A stretch of DNA of 33,961 nt from Clostridium sp. CAG:567 (GCA_000437855.1 FR902206.1:76371-110331), one strand, 5' to 3'; shown: positions 15,252-23,743, counted from the first letter of the stretch. Notes: generated by a model from the sequence alone, not told the origin. Made by a program: numbers and translations.

Positions 15252-15767
15252 ATGCTGTTATATCCTAGATTATATTTAGAAAGTGTAAAACAAATAACAA
15301 TTCAAATGTTAGAGCAAAATAACATAAAAGGACTTATACTAGATGTAGACAATACTTTAATAGATTTTGACAAAAACATGCAAGAAGGCATAAAGGAATG
15401 GGCATATAACATGAAAGAAAATGGCATAAAATTGTGTATTGTTTCTAATTCTAATCATAAAGAAAAAGTTGAAAATACAGCAAAAAAGATAGAGGTTCCA
15501 TATATATTTTTTGCTAAAAAACCATGTATAAAAGGATTAAATAAAGCAAAAAAAATAATGAATCTAACAAATGAAGCAATAGCAGTTGTGGGAGATCAAA
15601 TATTTACAGATGTAATAGGAGCCAATAGAGCAAAAATGTTTCCAATATTGGTCAAGCCAATTAATGAAAAAGATATTTGGATTACAAAATTCAAAAGACC
15701 AATTGAAAATAAGATTATACAAAGATATTTAAAGAAAAACAAAGGAGAAAAAAATGTACATCAATGA
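15252..15767 (+). CDS. yqeG: YqeG family HAD IIIA-type phosphatase
   Basis: Soluble HAD-superfamily protein, 171 residues. Motif I is LILDVDNTLIDFD with the nucleophile D31 and D33, the second motif serine is in IVSNSN, and the acidic motif with its lysine is in AKKPCIKG and VGDQIFTDVIGANRA. This is the compact class III arrangement of YqeG, and a start like LYPRLYLESV is typical of the family. The physiological substrate is not established. The ATG follows GGAGG. The gene overlaps the prepilin peptidase gene by 14 bases, so translational coupling is likely. Confidence 0.92.
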   Translation: MLLYPRLYLESVKQITIQMLEQNNIKGLILDVDNTLIDFDKNMQEGIKEWAYNMKENGIKLCIVSNSNHKEKVENTAKKIEVPYIFFAKKPCIKGLNKAKKIMNLTNEAIAVVGDQIFTDVIGANRAKMFPILVKPINEKDIWITKFKRPIENKIIQRYLKKNKGEKNVHQ

Positions 15768-16497
15768 TACACACATATTAATTTATGTAATATTTGGAAT
15801 AATAGGATTTATATCAGGTCAATTTATAGATTGGTGCAATAAACGTATGCCAGAATATAAAAAAGTTTTCTCAAAAGATTTTTTTATAGAATATAAAAAA
15901 ATACTTAAACCAAACTATATATTAATGAGTATAACAGCTATTATGTTTGTTGGACTAGTATATTTTTTTGGAGTAAGTATAGATTTATTCAAATATGCAC
16001 TACTTGTACCAATGCTATTAATAGCATTTTGTATTGATTTAAAACTTCAAATTATTCCAAATAGGCTAACACTTAGTTTATTTGAAACTGGATTAGCTTT
16101 TACATTTATTGAGGTCATTTCAAATACAGGATTAGGTCTTAATGTACTTACAAACAACCTATTAGGAATGATAATAGGTGGAGGAATATTTTTACTTATT
16201 ACTGTAATAGGAGGATTTATTGCTGGAAAAGAAGCAATGGGATTTGGAGATGTAAAACTAATGGGAGCATTAGGATTATTCTTAGGAAGAGACAATATTA
16301 TTATTGTTGCTGTTTTATCATTTCTACTAGCTGCAATTATAAGTATTGCAATACTTATAAGCAAGAAAAAAGGAGCTAATGAATACATTCCATTTGGACC
16401 ATTTATTGTTGCTAGCACCTTAATTGCTATATTTGTACCAGCGGATATATTACAGAATATAGTGTGGAAAATATTTACTTTAGGACTTGCAAAATAA
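15754..16497 (+). CDS. A24 family prepilin peptidase (type IV leader peptidase)
   Basis: Integral membrane aspartic protease, 247 residues, that cleaves the leader of type IV prepilins and pseudopilins. The two catalytic aspartates can be placed at D95 (FCIDLKLQIIPNRLT) and D166 in the diagnostic GFGDVK motif. Six to eight hydrophobic segments are seen. The N-terminal region, which in PilD-type enzymes has a methylase domain with two CxxC pairs, is short and lacks these cysteines; SGQFIDWCNKRMP is a vestige of the usual N-terminal motif. N-methylation is therefore doubtful. It overlaps yqeG. The pseudopilin-like protein encoded at 5694-7007 is a plausible substrate; no pilus ATPase or platform gene is in the window. 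Confidence 0.88.
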   Translation: MYINDTHILIYVIFGIIGFISGQFIDWCNKRMPEYKKVFSKDFFIEYKKILKPNYILMSITAIMFVGLVYFFGVSIDLFKYALLVPMLLIAFCIDLKLQIIPNRLTLSLFETGLAFTFIEVISNTGLGLNVLTNNLLGMIIGGGIFLLITVIGGFIAGKEAMGFGDVKLMGALGLFLGRDNIIIVAVLSFLLAAIISIAILISKKKGANEYIPFGPFIVASTLIAIFVPADILQNIVWKIFTLGLAK

Positions 16498-16522
16498 AAT
16501 AAGGTAAATAGTGGGTGATTTT

Positions 16523-17596
16523 ATGAATGAAAAAATAAAATGTCTAAGAGAACAACTTCGAGGATTAGATATACAAGGGATGATTGTATCTAATCCAGTC
16601 AATATTAGATACTTAACAGGTATTAGCGCTGAGGGAGTATTGCTCATAACACGTAAAGAAAATTATTATATTACAGATGCAAGATATATTGAAGAAGTAC
16701 AGTCAACTATTACAATAGACGACGAAATTATAGTATATAATTACACTGATATTAGTGAATATGACTATGAAAACTTTTTTTCATTCTGTGAAAATGTTGG
16801 ATTTGAAGAAAATTATGTTACTTATGCAACATATAAAAATTACATGCACAAATATAAAGCAAATCATTTAGAAGAAACAGAAAATATAATTGAAAAACAA
16901 AGATTTATAAAAGATAATAACGAAATAGAATTACTAAAAAAAGCATGCGAAATTACAGATAAGTGTTTTGAACATTTAGTAGAATATATAAAAGTTGGAA
17001 TGACGGAAAAACAAATAGCACTTGAAATAGAAAAATTTTTTACTGAGAACGGAGCAGAAAGTTTAGCTTTTGAAACGATTGTAGCTTCAGGACCAAATTC
17101 ATCTAAACCTCATGCGAAAACTACAGAAAGAAAAATTGATTTAGGAGATCCAATTACAATAGATTTTGGATGTAAATATAAAGGATACTGTTCAGATATG
17201 ACAAGAACTGTATTTGCTGGGTTTGTTCCTGGAAAAATAAGAGGAATATATAATCTAGTGCTAAAAAATCAATTACAAACAGAAAAAGACATGAAGGATG
17301 GAGCAAATATCAGGATATTAGCAAGAAATGTAGAAAATGATTTTAAATTAAATGGATATAGCTTAGTACATGCACTAGGACATGGTGTTGGACTGGATAT
17401 ACATGAAGCACCAATTGTGAGTTATAAAAATGATAATACATTTAAAGAAAATATGGTAGTTACAAATGAGCCAGGAATATATATTCCTGGAGAATTTGGA
17501 GTAAGAATTGAAGATACTACTTTAATTACAAAATCTGGTTGCATAAATTTAACGAAATCTGATAAAAATTATATTATAGTAGATAAAGCAAAATAA
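16523..17596 (+). CDS. Xaa-Pro aminopeptidase (M24 family)
   Basis: Dinuclear metal aminopeptidase of the creatinase/prolidase fold, 357 residues, which releases an N-terminal residue preceding proline. The N-terminal creatinase-like domain (about 1-125, starting with IRYLTG after a VSNPVN segment) is followed by the catalytic domain. The metal ligands are visible in order: two aspartates in DFGCKYKGYCSDMTRT, a histidine in HALGHGVGLDIHEAP, and glutamates in NEPGIYI and VRIEDT. A GTG codon lies 12 bases upstream in frame, but GGGTGA lies between it and this ATG, so I chose the ATG. It sits between the A24 peptidase gene and efp, the usual pepP-efp neighbourhood of Firmicutes. Confidence 0.93.
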   Translation: MNEKIKCLREQLRGLDIQGMIVSNPVNIRYLTGISAEGVLLITRKENYYITDARYIEEVQSTITIDDEIIVYNYTDISEYDYENFFSFCENVGFEENYVTYATYKNYMHKYKANHLEETENIIEKQRFIKDNNEIELLKKACEITDKCFEHLVEYIKVGMTEKQIALEIEKFFTENGAESLAFETIVASGPNSSKPHAKTTERKIDLGDPITIDFGCKYKGYCSDMTRTVFAGFVPGKIRGIYNLVLKNQLQTEKDMKDGANIRILARNVENDFKLNGYSLVHALGHGVGLDIHEAPIVSYKNDNTFKENMVVTNEPGIYIPGEFGVRIEDTTLITKSGCINLTKSDKNYIIVDKAK

Positions 17597-17601
17597 AAAG
17601 C

Positions 17602-17630
17602 TTGATTTTAAGGCAAATAAGGTGTATAAT
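17602..17630 (+). promoter_or_regulatory. Sigma-A promoter of efp
   Basis: TTGATT and a perfect TATAAT with a 17-bp spacer lie in the gap before efp, so efp need not depend on read-through from the aminopeptidase gene. Confidence 0.7.
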
Positions 17631-17695
17631 ATAAAGGCTTTGAAAAAAATTAATAAGTAATAAAAATAAATGAATTTTGAAAGGGGAAATTGAAC

Positions 17696-18262
17696 ATGGC
17701 AGATGTATATATGGCAGGAGATTTTAGAAATGGAACAACATTTGAAATGGATGGAAATGTATTTAAAGTAGTAGAGTTCCAACATGTAAAACCAGGAAAG
17801 GGATCAGCATTTGTTAGAACAAAATTAAAAAATGTAATTTCAGGAGCAGTTATTGAAAAAACATTTAATCCATCAGATAAATATGCAGCAGCTCAAATAG
17901 AAAAAAGAGAAATGCAATATTTATATAATGATAGTGATATATATTATTTCATGGATAATGAAACTTATGAGCAATTACCATTAAATAAAGAACAACTTGG
18001 AGACAGCTTAAAATTCCTAAAGGAAAATATGAATGTAAAAATATTATCTTATAAAGGAAATGTATTTTCAGTTGAGCCACCAATGTTTGTTGAATTAGAA
18101 GTTACATATACAGAACCAGGATTTGCAGGAAATACAACTACAACTTCTGGAAAACCAGCAACACTAGAAAACGGTTATGAAATTTCAGTTCCAATGTTTA
18201 TAAATATTGGAGATGTTATCCGTATAGATACTAGAACTGGTGAATATATGGAAAGAGTATAG
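17696..18262 (+). CDS. efp: Translation elongation factor P
   Basis: Three-domain, tRNA-shaped factor, 188 residues, that helps ribosomes form bonds in polyproline stretches. The N-terminal KOW-like domain has the loop HVKPGKGSAFVRTK, in which K35 corresponds to the lysine (K32 in Bacillus subtilis) that carries a modification. The middle and C-terminal OB domains follow, ending ISVPMFINIGDVIRIDTRTG. No EpmA/EpmB-type modification genes are nearby. A TTG codon 6 bases upstream is in frame, but the ATG has the better spacing from AAAGGGG. The zinc-ribbon gene 18 bases downstream is probably co-transcribed. Confidence 0.97.
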   Translation: MADVYMAGDFRNGTTFEMDGNVFKVVEFQHVKPGKGSAFVRTKLKNVISGAVIEKTFNPSDKYAAAQIEKREMQYLYNDSDIYYFMDNETYEQLPLNKEQLGDSLKFLKENMNVKILSYKGNVFSVEPPMFVELEVTYTEPGFAGNTTTTSGKPATLENGYEISVPMFINIGDVIRIDTRTGEYMERV

Positions 18263-18280
18263 TTTGAAAGGATAAAACCA

Positions 18281-18760
18281 ATGTCAGATTTAAAAAATCA
18301 TTATCAATCAATATTAGCAGAATTAGATAATCATTTTCAAGATAAAGAAGAAAAAGCTTTTGTTTTAAATAAATTTCAAGAATTGTCTATGATGTTTATG
18401 GATGTTATAGATAGATTAACATTTTTAACAGATATAAGAGTAAAAGAAGTTGAAGAAAAACAAAAAGTAATAGAAGATAGAATTGAAATAGTAAAAAAAG
18501 CAGTTGATGGAATTGAAAATGATATATATGAGGATGATGAACCTTATGAATTTGAAATTTCATGTCCATATTGCAATAATGAATTTGTAGCAGATATAAA
18601 TAGCGAAGAAAATACAGAAATTGAATGTCCAGAATGCCATAATATAATTGAGTTAGACTGGAATGAAGAAGAATGCGGTGGGTGTTGTTCAGGTTGTGAC
18701 GGATGTGAAGAGGGTCATGACAGTGAACATGATGAAGACAATAATGATGAAGATATGTAA
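18281..18760 (+). CDS. CD1247-type zinc-ribbon protein
   Basis: A 159-residue soluble protein of unknown function. The first part (about 1-75) is helical and charged, with MSDLKNHYQSILAELDNH and a later coiled-coil-like stretch. A zinc ribbon follows, with CPYC and CPEC as two CxxC pairs about 20 residues apart. The tail is acidic and carries an extra cysteine cluster, CGGCCSGCDGC, and several histidines. It resembles the CD1247 N-terminal domain family named from Clostridioides difficile, a clostridial family often seen next to efp. The tail cysteines could bind a metal or reflect low complexity. It ends in a strong terminator. Confidence 0.75.
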   Translation: MSDLKNHYQSILAELDNHFQDKEEKAFVLNKFQELSMMFMDVIDRLTFLTDIRVKEVEEKQKVIEDRIEIVKKAVDGIENDIYEDDEPYEFEISCPYCNNEFVADINSEENTEIECPECHNIIELDWNEEECGGCCSGCDGCEEGHDSEHDEDNNDEDM

Positions 18761-18788
18761 AAAATAAGCCTAAGGGCTTATTTTTTTA
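18761..18788. terminator. Terminator after the zinc-ribbon gene
   Basis: AAAATAAGCC and GGCTTATTTT form a 10-bp stem with a 4-nt loop and a seven-base T-run. The A-run on the other side means it can also stop the minus-strand transcript coming from the M23 remnant. Confidence 0.9.
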
Positions 18789-18822
18789 TAACATTAGTAT
18801 GTGCCATATTTGTGAAGTTTTT

Positions 18823-19400
18823 TTAGTATTCAAACAAACTTAAAGGATCAATGTATTTGTCATTTATCCTAATCCCTAAATGAAGATGAGGACCTGTAGT
18901 AGCTCCATTTGTTGGATTGCCATTTTCATCTTTATATTGATTTCCGTTTAACTCCATAAACATTTTTAGGACCTACATTACCAATAACTTGACCTTTTAG
19001 AACATAGTCCCCAACTTTAACAATATAATTAGGTGAAACGTGACAATAAGTAATTTTCATATTTTCATTTGTTAAAGTAATAGTATAGCCACCTCCGCCT
19101 AGAAAGTCAGCAAAAGTAATTGTTCCATCGCATATAGCAATAAATTTACTACCTTCTGGAGCACCAATGTCGATTCCTGCATGATATGAAGTTGCTCCAG
19201 CAGTTGGTAAACCTCTATAACCAAAATATGATGTTATATAAGTATAGCCAGGAGATGGCCATACATATTGTTCATTTTCATTAAAAGGGTAAAATTCTAA
19301 ACCGAAGTATTTTGGAGCTAAAAAAGCAAGAAATAAATAATATGAGTATAAAAATAAAAGTAAATAAATAATAAAATGGTTTAAAAAAACTACTAGACAT
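18823..19400 (-). pseudogene. M23 family peptidase, broken by two frameshifts
   Basis: Reading the minus strand gives a membrane-anchored M23 endopeptidase in three frames. The first frame encodes a start after GGAGGT and a hydrophobic helix. It must shift by one base at the A6 run 19320-19325 to continue as LAPKYFGLEFYPF and then YITSYFGYRG and SYHAGIDIGAPEGS (the HxxxD zinc motif). It shifts again at the TTT of 18947-18949 to continue as NGNQYKDENG, GPHLHLGIRIN (the HxH motif) and the end DPLSLFEY. Each shift equals one extra base in a homopolymer. All catalytic motifs are otherwise intact, so this is a recent pseudogene or contains sequencing errors. It lies 60 bases behind the GtrA-family gene and is likely co-transcribed with it. 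Confidence 0.85.
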
Positions 19401-19460
19401 AGATACCTCCAATTCTAGTAGCCCCCAATTTATTAAATAATAAAAATTAAATGTTATATA

Positions 19461-19889
19461 TTATTTTTTAAAAGCAAAAAATTTACTAATAAAGAAATTT
19501 AAAATAATAACAATTACAGTAATAACACATTTATTTATTAAAAAGCCTGTGTTATCTCCAAAGTTATAAAATGCATGAAATACGTCATTTAATAAGAATA
19601 CACCTACAATTTCAACAACCATTGTAAAAGCTCTTCCTAAAATGAATTTAAAAAATTCAATCCATTTTTCTTTAGCTGTATTTGCATGAGATTCAAAGAC
19701 CCATTTACGATTTGTAAAATATGCAAAAATAATACAAGCAATAATTCCAATTGTACTTGCAATATTTGTCTCTACATGAAAGAATGCTTTTAGAATATAA
19801 GATACGGTAATATTTACGACTGTAGTTAATACACCAAATATAGTATAAAAAATAACTTCTCTATTTAATATTTTTTTAAATTTTTCCAT
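19461..19889 (-). CDS. GtrA family membrane protein
   Basis: A 142-residue integral membrane protein with four predicted helices (about 10-32, 38-57, 80-100 and 110-135), as is standard for GtrA. The motif FAYFTNRKWVFES between helices 2 and 3 is diagnostic. GtrA-like proteins take part in moving polyprenyl-linked sugars across the membrane for surface polysaccharide or teichoic acid decoration; the sugar here is unknown and no glycosyltransferase gene is adjacent. A GTG start 12 bases upstream is possible in frame, but GGGAGG lies just before this ATG, so I chose the ATG. Its own promoter lies just upstream, between it and the tRNA-Trp terminator. Confidence 0.92.
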   Translation of the reverse strand: MEKFKKILNREVIFYTIFGVLTTVVNITVSYILKAFFHVETNIASTIGIIACIIFAYFTNRKWVFESHANTAKEKWIEFFKFILGRAFTMVVEIVGVFLLNDVFHAFYNFGDNTGFLINKCVITVIVIILNFFISKFFAFKK

Positions 19890-19915
19890 TTTTCCTCCCA
19901 CCTTTAAGTGTAATT

Positions 19916-19944
19916 ATTATACAGTAATAAAAACAAAATATCAA
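19916..19944 (-). promoter_or_regulatory. Sigma-A promoter of the GtrA-family gene
   Basis: On the minus strand TTGATA and a perfect TATAAT with a 17-bp spacer lie about 27 bases before the start codon, downstream of the tRNA-Trp terminator. Confidence 0.75.
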
Positions 19945-19953
19945 GAAAAAAGG

Positions 19954-19981
19954 AAAGAAGTTAATTATAATTAACTTCTTT
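19954..19981 (-). terminator. Terminator of tRNA-Trp
   Basis: A perfect 14-bp palindrome (19954-19967 with 19968-19981) directly follows the tRNA on the minus strand, with pyrimidine-rich sequence after it. Confidence 0.8.
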
Positions 19982-19984
19982 TTA

Positions 19985-20059
19985 TGGCAGGGGTAGAAGG
20001 ATTCGAACCCTCACAGGCGGTTTTGGAGACCGATGTGCTACCATTAACACTATACCCCT
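19985..20059 (-). tRNA. tRNA-Trp (anticodon CCA)
   Basis: The cloverleaf is complete on the minus strand, 75 nt including an encoded CCA end. The acceptor stem pairs AGGGGTA with TACCCCT and the discriminator base is G. The D stem pairs GTGT with GCAC, and the anticodon loop is CTCCAAA, giving anticodon CCA. The T arm has TTCGAAT in its loop. The first pair of the anticodon stem (T with C) is a mismatch. It has its own promoter and terminator. Confidence 0.95.
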
Positions 20060-20078
20060 AAATATTTAATACCCTATA

Positions 20079-20107
20079 ATATTAGCATAAAATAAAATAA
20101 TACGCAA
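20079..20107 (-). promoter_or_regulatory. Predicted promoter of tRNA-Trp
   Basis: On the minus strand TTGCGT and TAATAT with a 17-bp spacer lie about 20 bases before the tRNA, downstream of the tmRNA terminator. Confidence 0.6.
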
Positions 20108-20127
20108 GGCTTTTAATAAAAAAAATA

Positions 20128-20150
20128 AAAAACCTCTCATAATTGAGAGG
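20128..20150 (-). terminator. Terminator of tmRNA
   Basis: CCTCTCA (20133-20139) pairs with TGAGAGG (20144-20150). On the minus strand it is followed by a T-run (20132-20127 and beyond), in the right place to end the tmRNA transcript. Confidence 0.85.
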
Positions 20151-20162
20151 CTTTTTATTAAT

Positions 20163-20526
20163 TGGTGGAGATGAGGAGAGTCGAACTCCTGTCCAATATT
20201 CTTTCCATACCAACTTCTCCGAGTGCAGTTTATTGTAAAGATTCCCTAAATAATAACACAACAAACAAATTTACTAAAAAGGTAGTTATTTAAAAATACC
20301 CATTATTTCCATAACTAAAAATAATTTTGTTTCCCACTAATTTGACACCTTAATCTTTAAGCGTGGGCACATAAAGTAAGATGACGCGCCTTTAATTAGG
20401 CAGCGTATGCTAATTCTCTATTATCAGCGTTTATTTTTAATTTCTCACATTATTAAAGTGGCCAAGTGAGAATCCACTACTCGCTATCAATACTTCTAGG
20501 ATACTGTCGAAACCAAATACATCCCC
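20163..20526 (-). ncRNA. ssrA: Transfer-messenger RNA (tmRNA)
   Basis: Rescues stalled ribosomes and adds a degradation tag. Both tRNA-like ends are seen on the minus strand: GGGGATG at the 5' end pairs with CATCTCC before ACCA at the 3' end, with the T-loop TTCGACT inside GGAGTTCGACTCTCC. The hallmark GGTTTCGACAG occurs near the 5' end. A reading frame ends ...NADNRELAYAA followed by TAA (20398-20396). The resume codon is not certain from sequence. Pseudoknot-like GC-richer segments follow. Length is about 364 nt, normal for bacteria. Confidence 0.95.
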
Positions 20527-20544
20527 AAATGAAATACAACATAT

Positions 20545-20573
20545 ATTATACAATAAATAATAAAAAATAACAA
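20545..20573 (-). promoter_or_regulatory. Sigma-A promoter of tmRNA
   Basis: TTGTTA and a perfect TATAAT are 17 bp apart on the minus strand; the predicted start is about 12 bases upstream of the mature 5' end. The 20527-20689 gap otherwise holds only the divergent recG promoter. Confidence 0.75.
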
Positions 20574-20638
20574 TATTTTGTGTGTTAAATTTTATGACTG
20601 ACTGAATTATATGGCAAAAATAATAGAAATAAAAATAA

Positions 20639-20667
20639 TTGATTTTGGAGTCTAGCTTTGATAAAAT
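20639..20667 (+). promoter_or_regulatory. Predicted promoter of recG
   Basis: TTGATT and TAAAAT with a 17-bp spacer, 23 bases upstream of the recG start. Confidence 0.6.
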
Positions 20668-20689
20668 ATTGTGTAGAAAGAGGTAAAAA

Positions 20690-22753
20690 ATGATCGATTT
20701 AAAACAAAGTGTACAATATGTAAAAAGTGTAGGACCAGCTAAAGTATCATTACTAAACAATTTAAATATATTTACATTAGAAGATTTACTTACATATTTT
20801 CCAAGAGATTATGAAGACAGAAGTAAAACCAAAAGCATAGCAGACTTAATCAATGGAGAAGAAGTTACAATTGAAGCAAAAGTAGTATCAGAAGTAAATA
20901 TAAATAGAATTCGTAAAAATATGACAGTATTAAAAACTATAGTTGAAGATAATACAGGTAGATGTACAATAACATGGTTTAATCAAACATATATTAAACA
21001 GCATATAAAAAAAGGAGAAACATATAAATTCTTTGGAAAAGCAATAAATGAATTTAATCACTTTGAAATGAGAAATCCTGTATTTGACAAAATTGACTCA
21101 TCAAAAAACACAGGAAAAATAATGCCGGTATATCCAACTACATACAAATTGTCACAAACAGCTATAAGGCAAGCAATAGAAAATGCGTTAAATATGACAA
21201 AAGGAAAGCTAGAAGAAACTTTACCTGATTACCTTTTAAAAGAATATAATTTGTTAGATTTACAAAATAGTTTAGAACAAATACATTTTCCAACAGATGC
21301 AGAGCATAGAATGCAAGCAAGAAAACGATTAGTATTTGAAGAACTCCTAACAATGCAACTTGCATTATTAGAATTGAAGGGAAGTAGTGAGAAAAGTAAA
21401 GGAATTGTATTTGACAAAAATGCAAAAATGTCAGATATAATAAATACATTGCCATTTAAATTGACAAAAGCGCAACTTAGAGTATTAGCTGAAATTGATT
21501 CAGACATGGAATCAGAAAAGACTATGAATAGATTACTTCAAGGAGATGTAGGCTCTGGTAAAACAGTTGTAAGTATTATATCTGCATATAAGGCAGTAAA
21601 ATCAGGCTATCAAGTAGCAATAATGGCACCAACAGCAATACTTGCAACACAGCACATGGAGGAATTTAGTAAAATATTAGCTCCTTTAGGAATAAAATGC
21701 GAACTTTTATTAGGCGCAACAACAGCAAAAAACAAAAAAGATATATTAGAAAGACTACAAAATGGAGAAATTAATGTGCTAATTGGTACACATGCCTTAA
21801 TAACAGAAAATGTTACATTTAAAAATTTAGGTTTAGTAGTAACAGATGAGCAACATAGATTTGGAGTAAAACAAAGAACTGCAATTGCAGCAAAAGGAAA
21901 TAATCCGGATATATTAGTAATGACAGCAACTCCAATTCCAAGAACATTAGCATTAATATTATATGGAGATTTGGATATATCAATAATTGATGAGCTTCCA
22001 CCAAACAGAAAGAAAATAGAAACCTATGCTGTGACAAAGCAAATGGAAGAAAGAATAAACAAATTTATAAAAAAGAATATTGATGAAGGAAGACAAATAT
22101 ATGTTGTTTGTCCATTAGTTGAAGAAAAAGAGGAGGAAGATGAAAATACAAAAGAGTTAAGAGCTGTAAAAGAATGGACTAAAATATATAAAGAGCAAAT
22201 TTTTCCAGAATACAGAGTAGAATGTGTGTATGGAAAAATGAAACCAAAAGAAAAAGATGAAATAATGAAAAAATTTAAAGAAGGAGAAATAGATATATTA
22301 GTATCTACTACAGTAATAGAAGTTGGAGTAAATGTACCAAATGCCAATATTATGGTAGTAGAAAATGCAGATAGATTTGGGTTAGCACAACTTCATCAAC
22401 TAAGAGGAAGAGTAGGAAGAGGACAATATCAATCATATTGTGTGCTAAAATATAATAGCAAATGTTCACAAGTAGGAAAAGAAAGAATGAAAACAATGCA
22501 AGAAACAAATGATGGATTTGTTATTGCAGAAAAAGACTTAGAACTAAGAGGAACAGGAGAATTTTTTGGAACAAAGCAACATGGAATTCCAGAATTTAAA
22601 ATAGCAAATTTATTTGTTGATATGCCAATGTTAAAATCTGTACAAAGTGTAGCTTTAAAAATTGAAAGTGAAGATAAGGGATTAACACAACAAAAAAATG
22701 AAAGATTAAGAAAAATTGTAGACAATAAATTAAAACAAAGTGTTTCCTTGTAA
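20690..22753 (+). CDS. recG: ATP-dependent DNA helicase RecG
   Basis: Superfamily 2 helicase, 687 residues, which remodels stalled forks and Holliday-like junctions. The N-terminal wedge/OB domain (about 1-160) includes YFPRDYEDRSK and GRCTITWFNQ. The helicase core follows: Walker A GDVGSGKT (285-292), the ATP-hydrolysis box DEQHRFGVKQR, MTATPIPRTLA, and the second RecA-like domain with STTVIEVGVNVPNA and HQLRGRVGRG. The C-terminal TRG-like segment RGTGEFFGTKQHG completes it. The ATG follows AGAGGT. It has its own promoter and is probably a single-gene unit. Confidence 0.98.
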   Translation: MIDLKQSVQYVKSVGPAKVSLLNNLNIFTLEDLLTYFPRDYEDRSKTKSIADLINGEEVTIEAKVVSEVNINRIRKNMTVLKTIVEDNTGRCTITWFNQTYIKQHIKKGETYKFFGKAINEFNHFEMRNPVFDKIDSSKNTGKIMPVYPTTYKLSQTAIRQAIENALNMTKGKLEETLPDYLLKEYNLLDLQNSLEQIHFPTDAEHRMQARKRLVFEELLTMQLALLELKGSSEKSKGIVFDKNAKMSDIINTLPFKLTKAQLRVLAEIDSDMESEKTMNRLLQGDVGSGKTVVSIISAYKAVKSGYQVAIMAPTAILATQHMEEFSKILAPLGIKCELLLGATTAKNKKDILERLQNGEINVLIGTHALITENVTFKNLGLVVTDEQHRFGVKQRTAIAAKGNNPDILVMTATPIPRTLALILYGDLDISIIDELPPNRKKIETYAVTKQMEERINKFIKKNIDEGRQIYVVCPLVEEKEEEDENTKELRAVKEWTKIYKEQIFPEYRVECVYGKMKPKEKDEIMKKFKEGEIDILVSTTVIEVGVNVPNANIMVVENADRFGLAQLHQLRGRVGRGQYQSYCVLKYNSKCSQVGKERMKTMQETNDGFVIAEKDLELRGTGEFFGTKQHGIPEFKIANLFVDMPMLKSVQSVALKIESEDKGLTQQKNERLRKIVDNKLKQSVSL

Positions 22754-22767
22754 TTAAGCCTAAAATA

Positions 22768-22796
22768 TTGACATTTACATAAAAAAGCAATATTAT
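22768..22796 (+). promoter_or_regulatory. Promoter of the aldose-1-epimerase-like gene
   Basis: TTGACA and TATTAT with a 17-bp spacer lie in the short gap after recG. No terminator is visible between recG and this promoter. Confidence 0.65.
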
Positions 22797-22828
22797 ATAT
22801 ACTGTATAAATCAAGAAAGGAGTAGCCT

Positions 22829-23698
22829 ATGTACAATCAAATGTTAACATCAAAAAAAGGTGGGGAATTAATAAGCTTTAAAGTAAACGGCGAAGAAAAA
22901 ATACATCAAGGTGAACAATGCATGGATGAAAATGGCAAAATATATTGGAAAAGACATTCACCAGTATTATTCCCTATAGTAGGCAAACTAAAGAAAAATC
23001 AAACATTGATAGGGGGAAGAACGTATGAACTAATGCAACATGGATTTGCAAGAGATTTAGACTTTGAACCAATAACTAAATTGGATCACTTTCATTCTTA
23101 TGTTTTAAAGAGTAATAAATATACATTAACAAGATACCCTTATGAATTTGAGTTATATAATACATATCGTACTGAGGAAAATAAACTTACTACAATATAT
23201 AGAGTAGTAAATACAGGACTAATTAATTTACCATTTGGGATAGGTGGACATCCAGCATTTAAAATAGATATACAAGAATTAAGAAAAGGCAATTATTACC
23301 TAGAATTTGAAGAGGATGAAGAAAAAATTCATTTTTTATATTTAGTAGATGGATTAGTTGGAATAGACTATGCAAAAGATAGAATAGTTGATAAAAGAAA
23401 AATTTTAATAGATTTACATACTTTTGACAATGATGCACTAATCATGAAAGGAATTACATCAAATAAAATTAGTTTGAAAAATAAAGCAAGTGGAAAAACA
23501 TTACTTACTATGGATTTTACAGGTTTTCCTTATTTGGCAATCTGGTCAAAACCAAATGCACCTTTTATATGTATAGAACCATGGTATTCAACAGCAGATA
23601 ATGTAAAAAGTACAGGAGTATTCACACAAAAGCAAGATATTATTTCATTGAAACCAAATACATTATTTGAGTGCAAATATACTGTAGAATTCTTTTAA
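22829..23698 (+). CDS. Aldose 1-epimerase family protein (LacX-like)
   Basis: Predicted soluble beta-sandwich protein of the galactose-mutarotase-like family, 289 residues, normal for the LacX branch. The conserved histidine regions are visible: MQHGFARDLDF (about 70-80) and FGIGGHPAFKI near residues 136-146. The C-terminal EPWYSTADN, with its glutamate, also fits the mutarotase active site. Such enzymes interconvert alpha and beta anomers of hexoses; the sugar here is unknown. No sugar transport or catabolic gene is adjacent. The ATG follows GAAAGGAG. The small gene after it lies 45 bases on. Confidence 0.88.
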   Translation: MYNQMLTSKKGGELISFKVNGEEKIHQGEQCMDENGKIYWKRHSPVLFPIVGKLKKNQTLIGGRTYELMQHGFARDLDFEPITKLDHFHSYVLKSNKYTLTRYPYEFELYNTYRTEENKLTTIYRVVNTGLINLPFGIGGHPAFKIDIQELRKGNYYLEFEEDEEKIHFLYLVDGLVGIDYAKDRIVDKRKILIDLHTFDNDALIMKGITSNKISLKNKASGKTLLTMDFTGFPYLAIWSKPNAPFICIEPWYSTADNVKSTGVFTQKQDIISLKPNTLFECKYTVEFF

Positions 23699-23743
23699 AA
23701 ATAGCTAAAACTTTTTTAGGCTTGTGGAAGGAATAAAATAAAT

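Noticed and set aside
19985..20059. Mismatch in the first pair of the tRNA-Trp anticodon stem, considered as a sign of a tRNA pseudogene
   Set aside because: All other stems, the anticodon loop, the CCA end, promoter and terminator are intact; one end-of-stem mismatch is tolerated.
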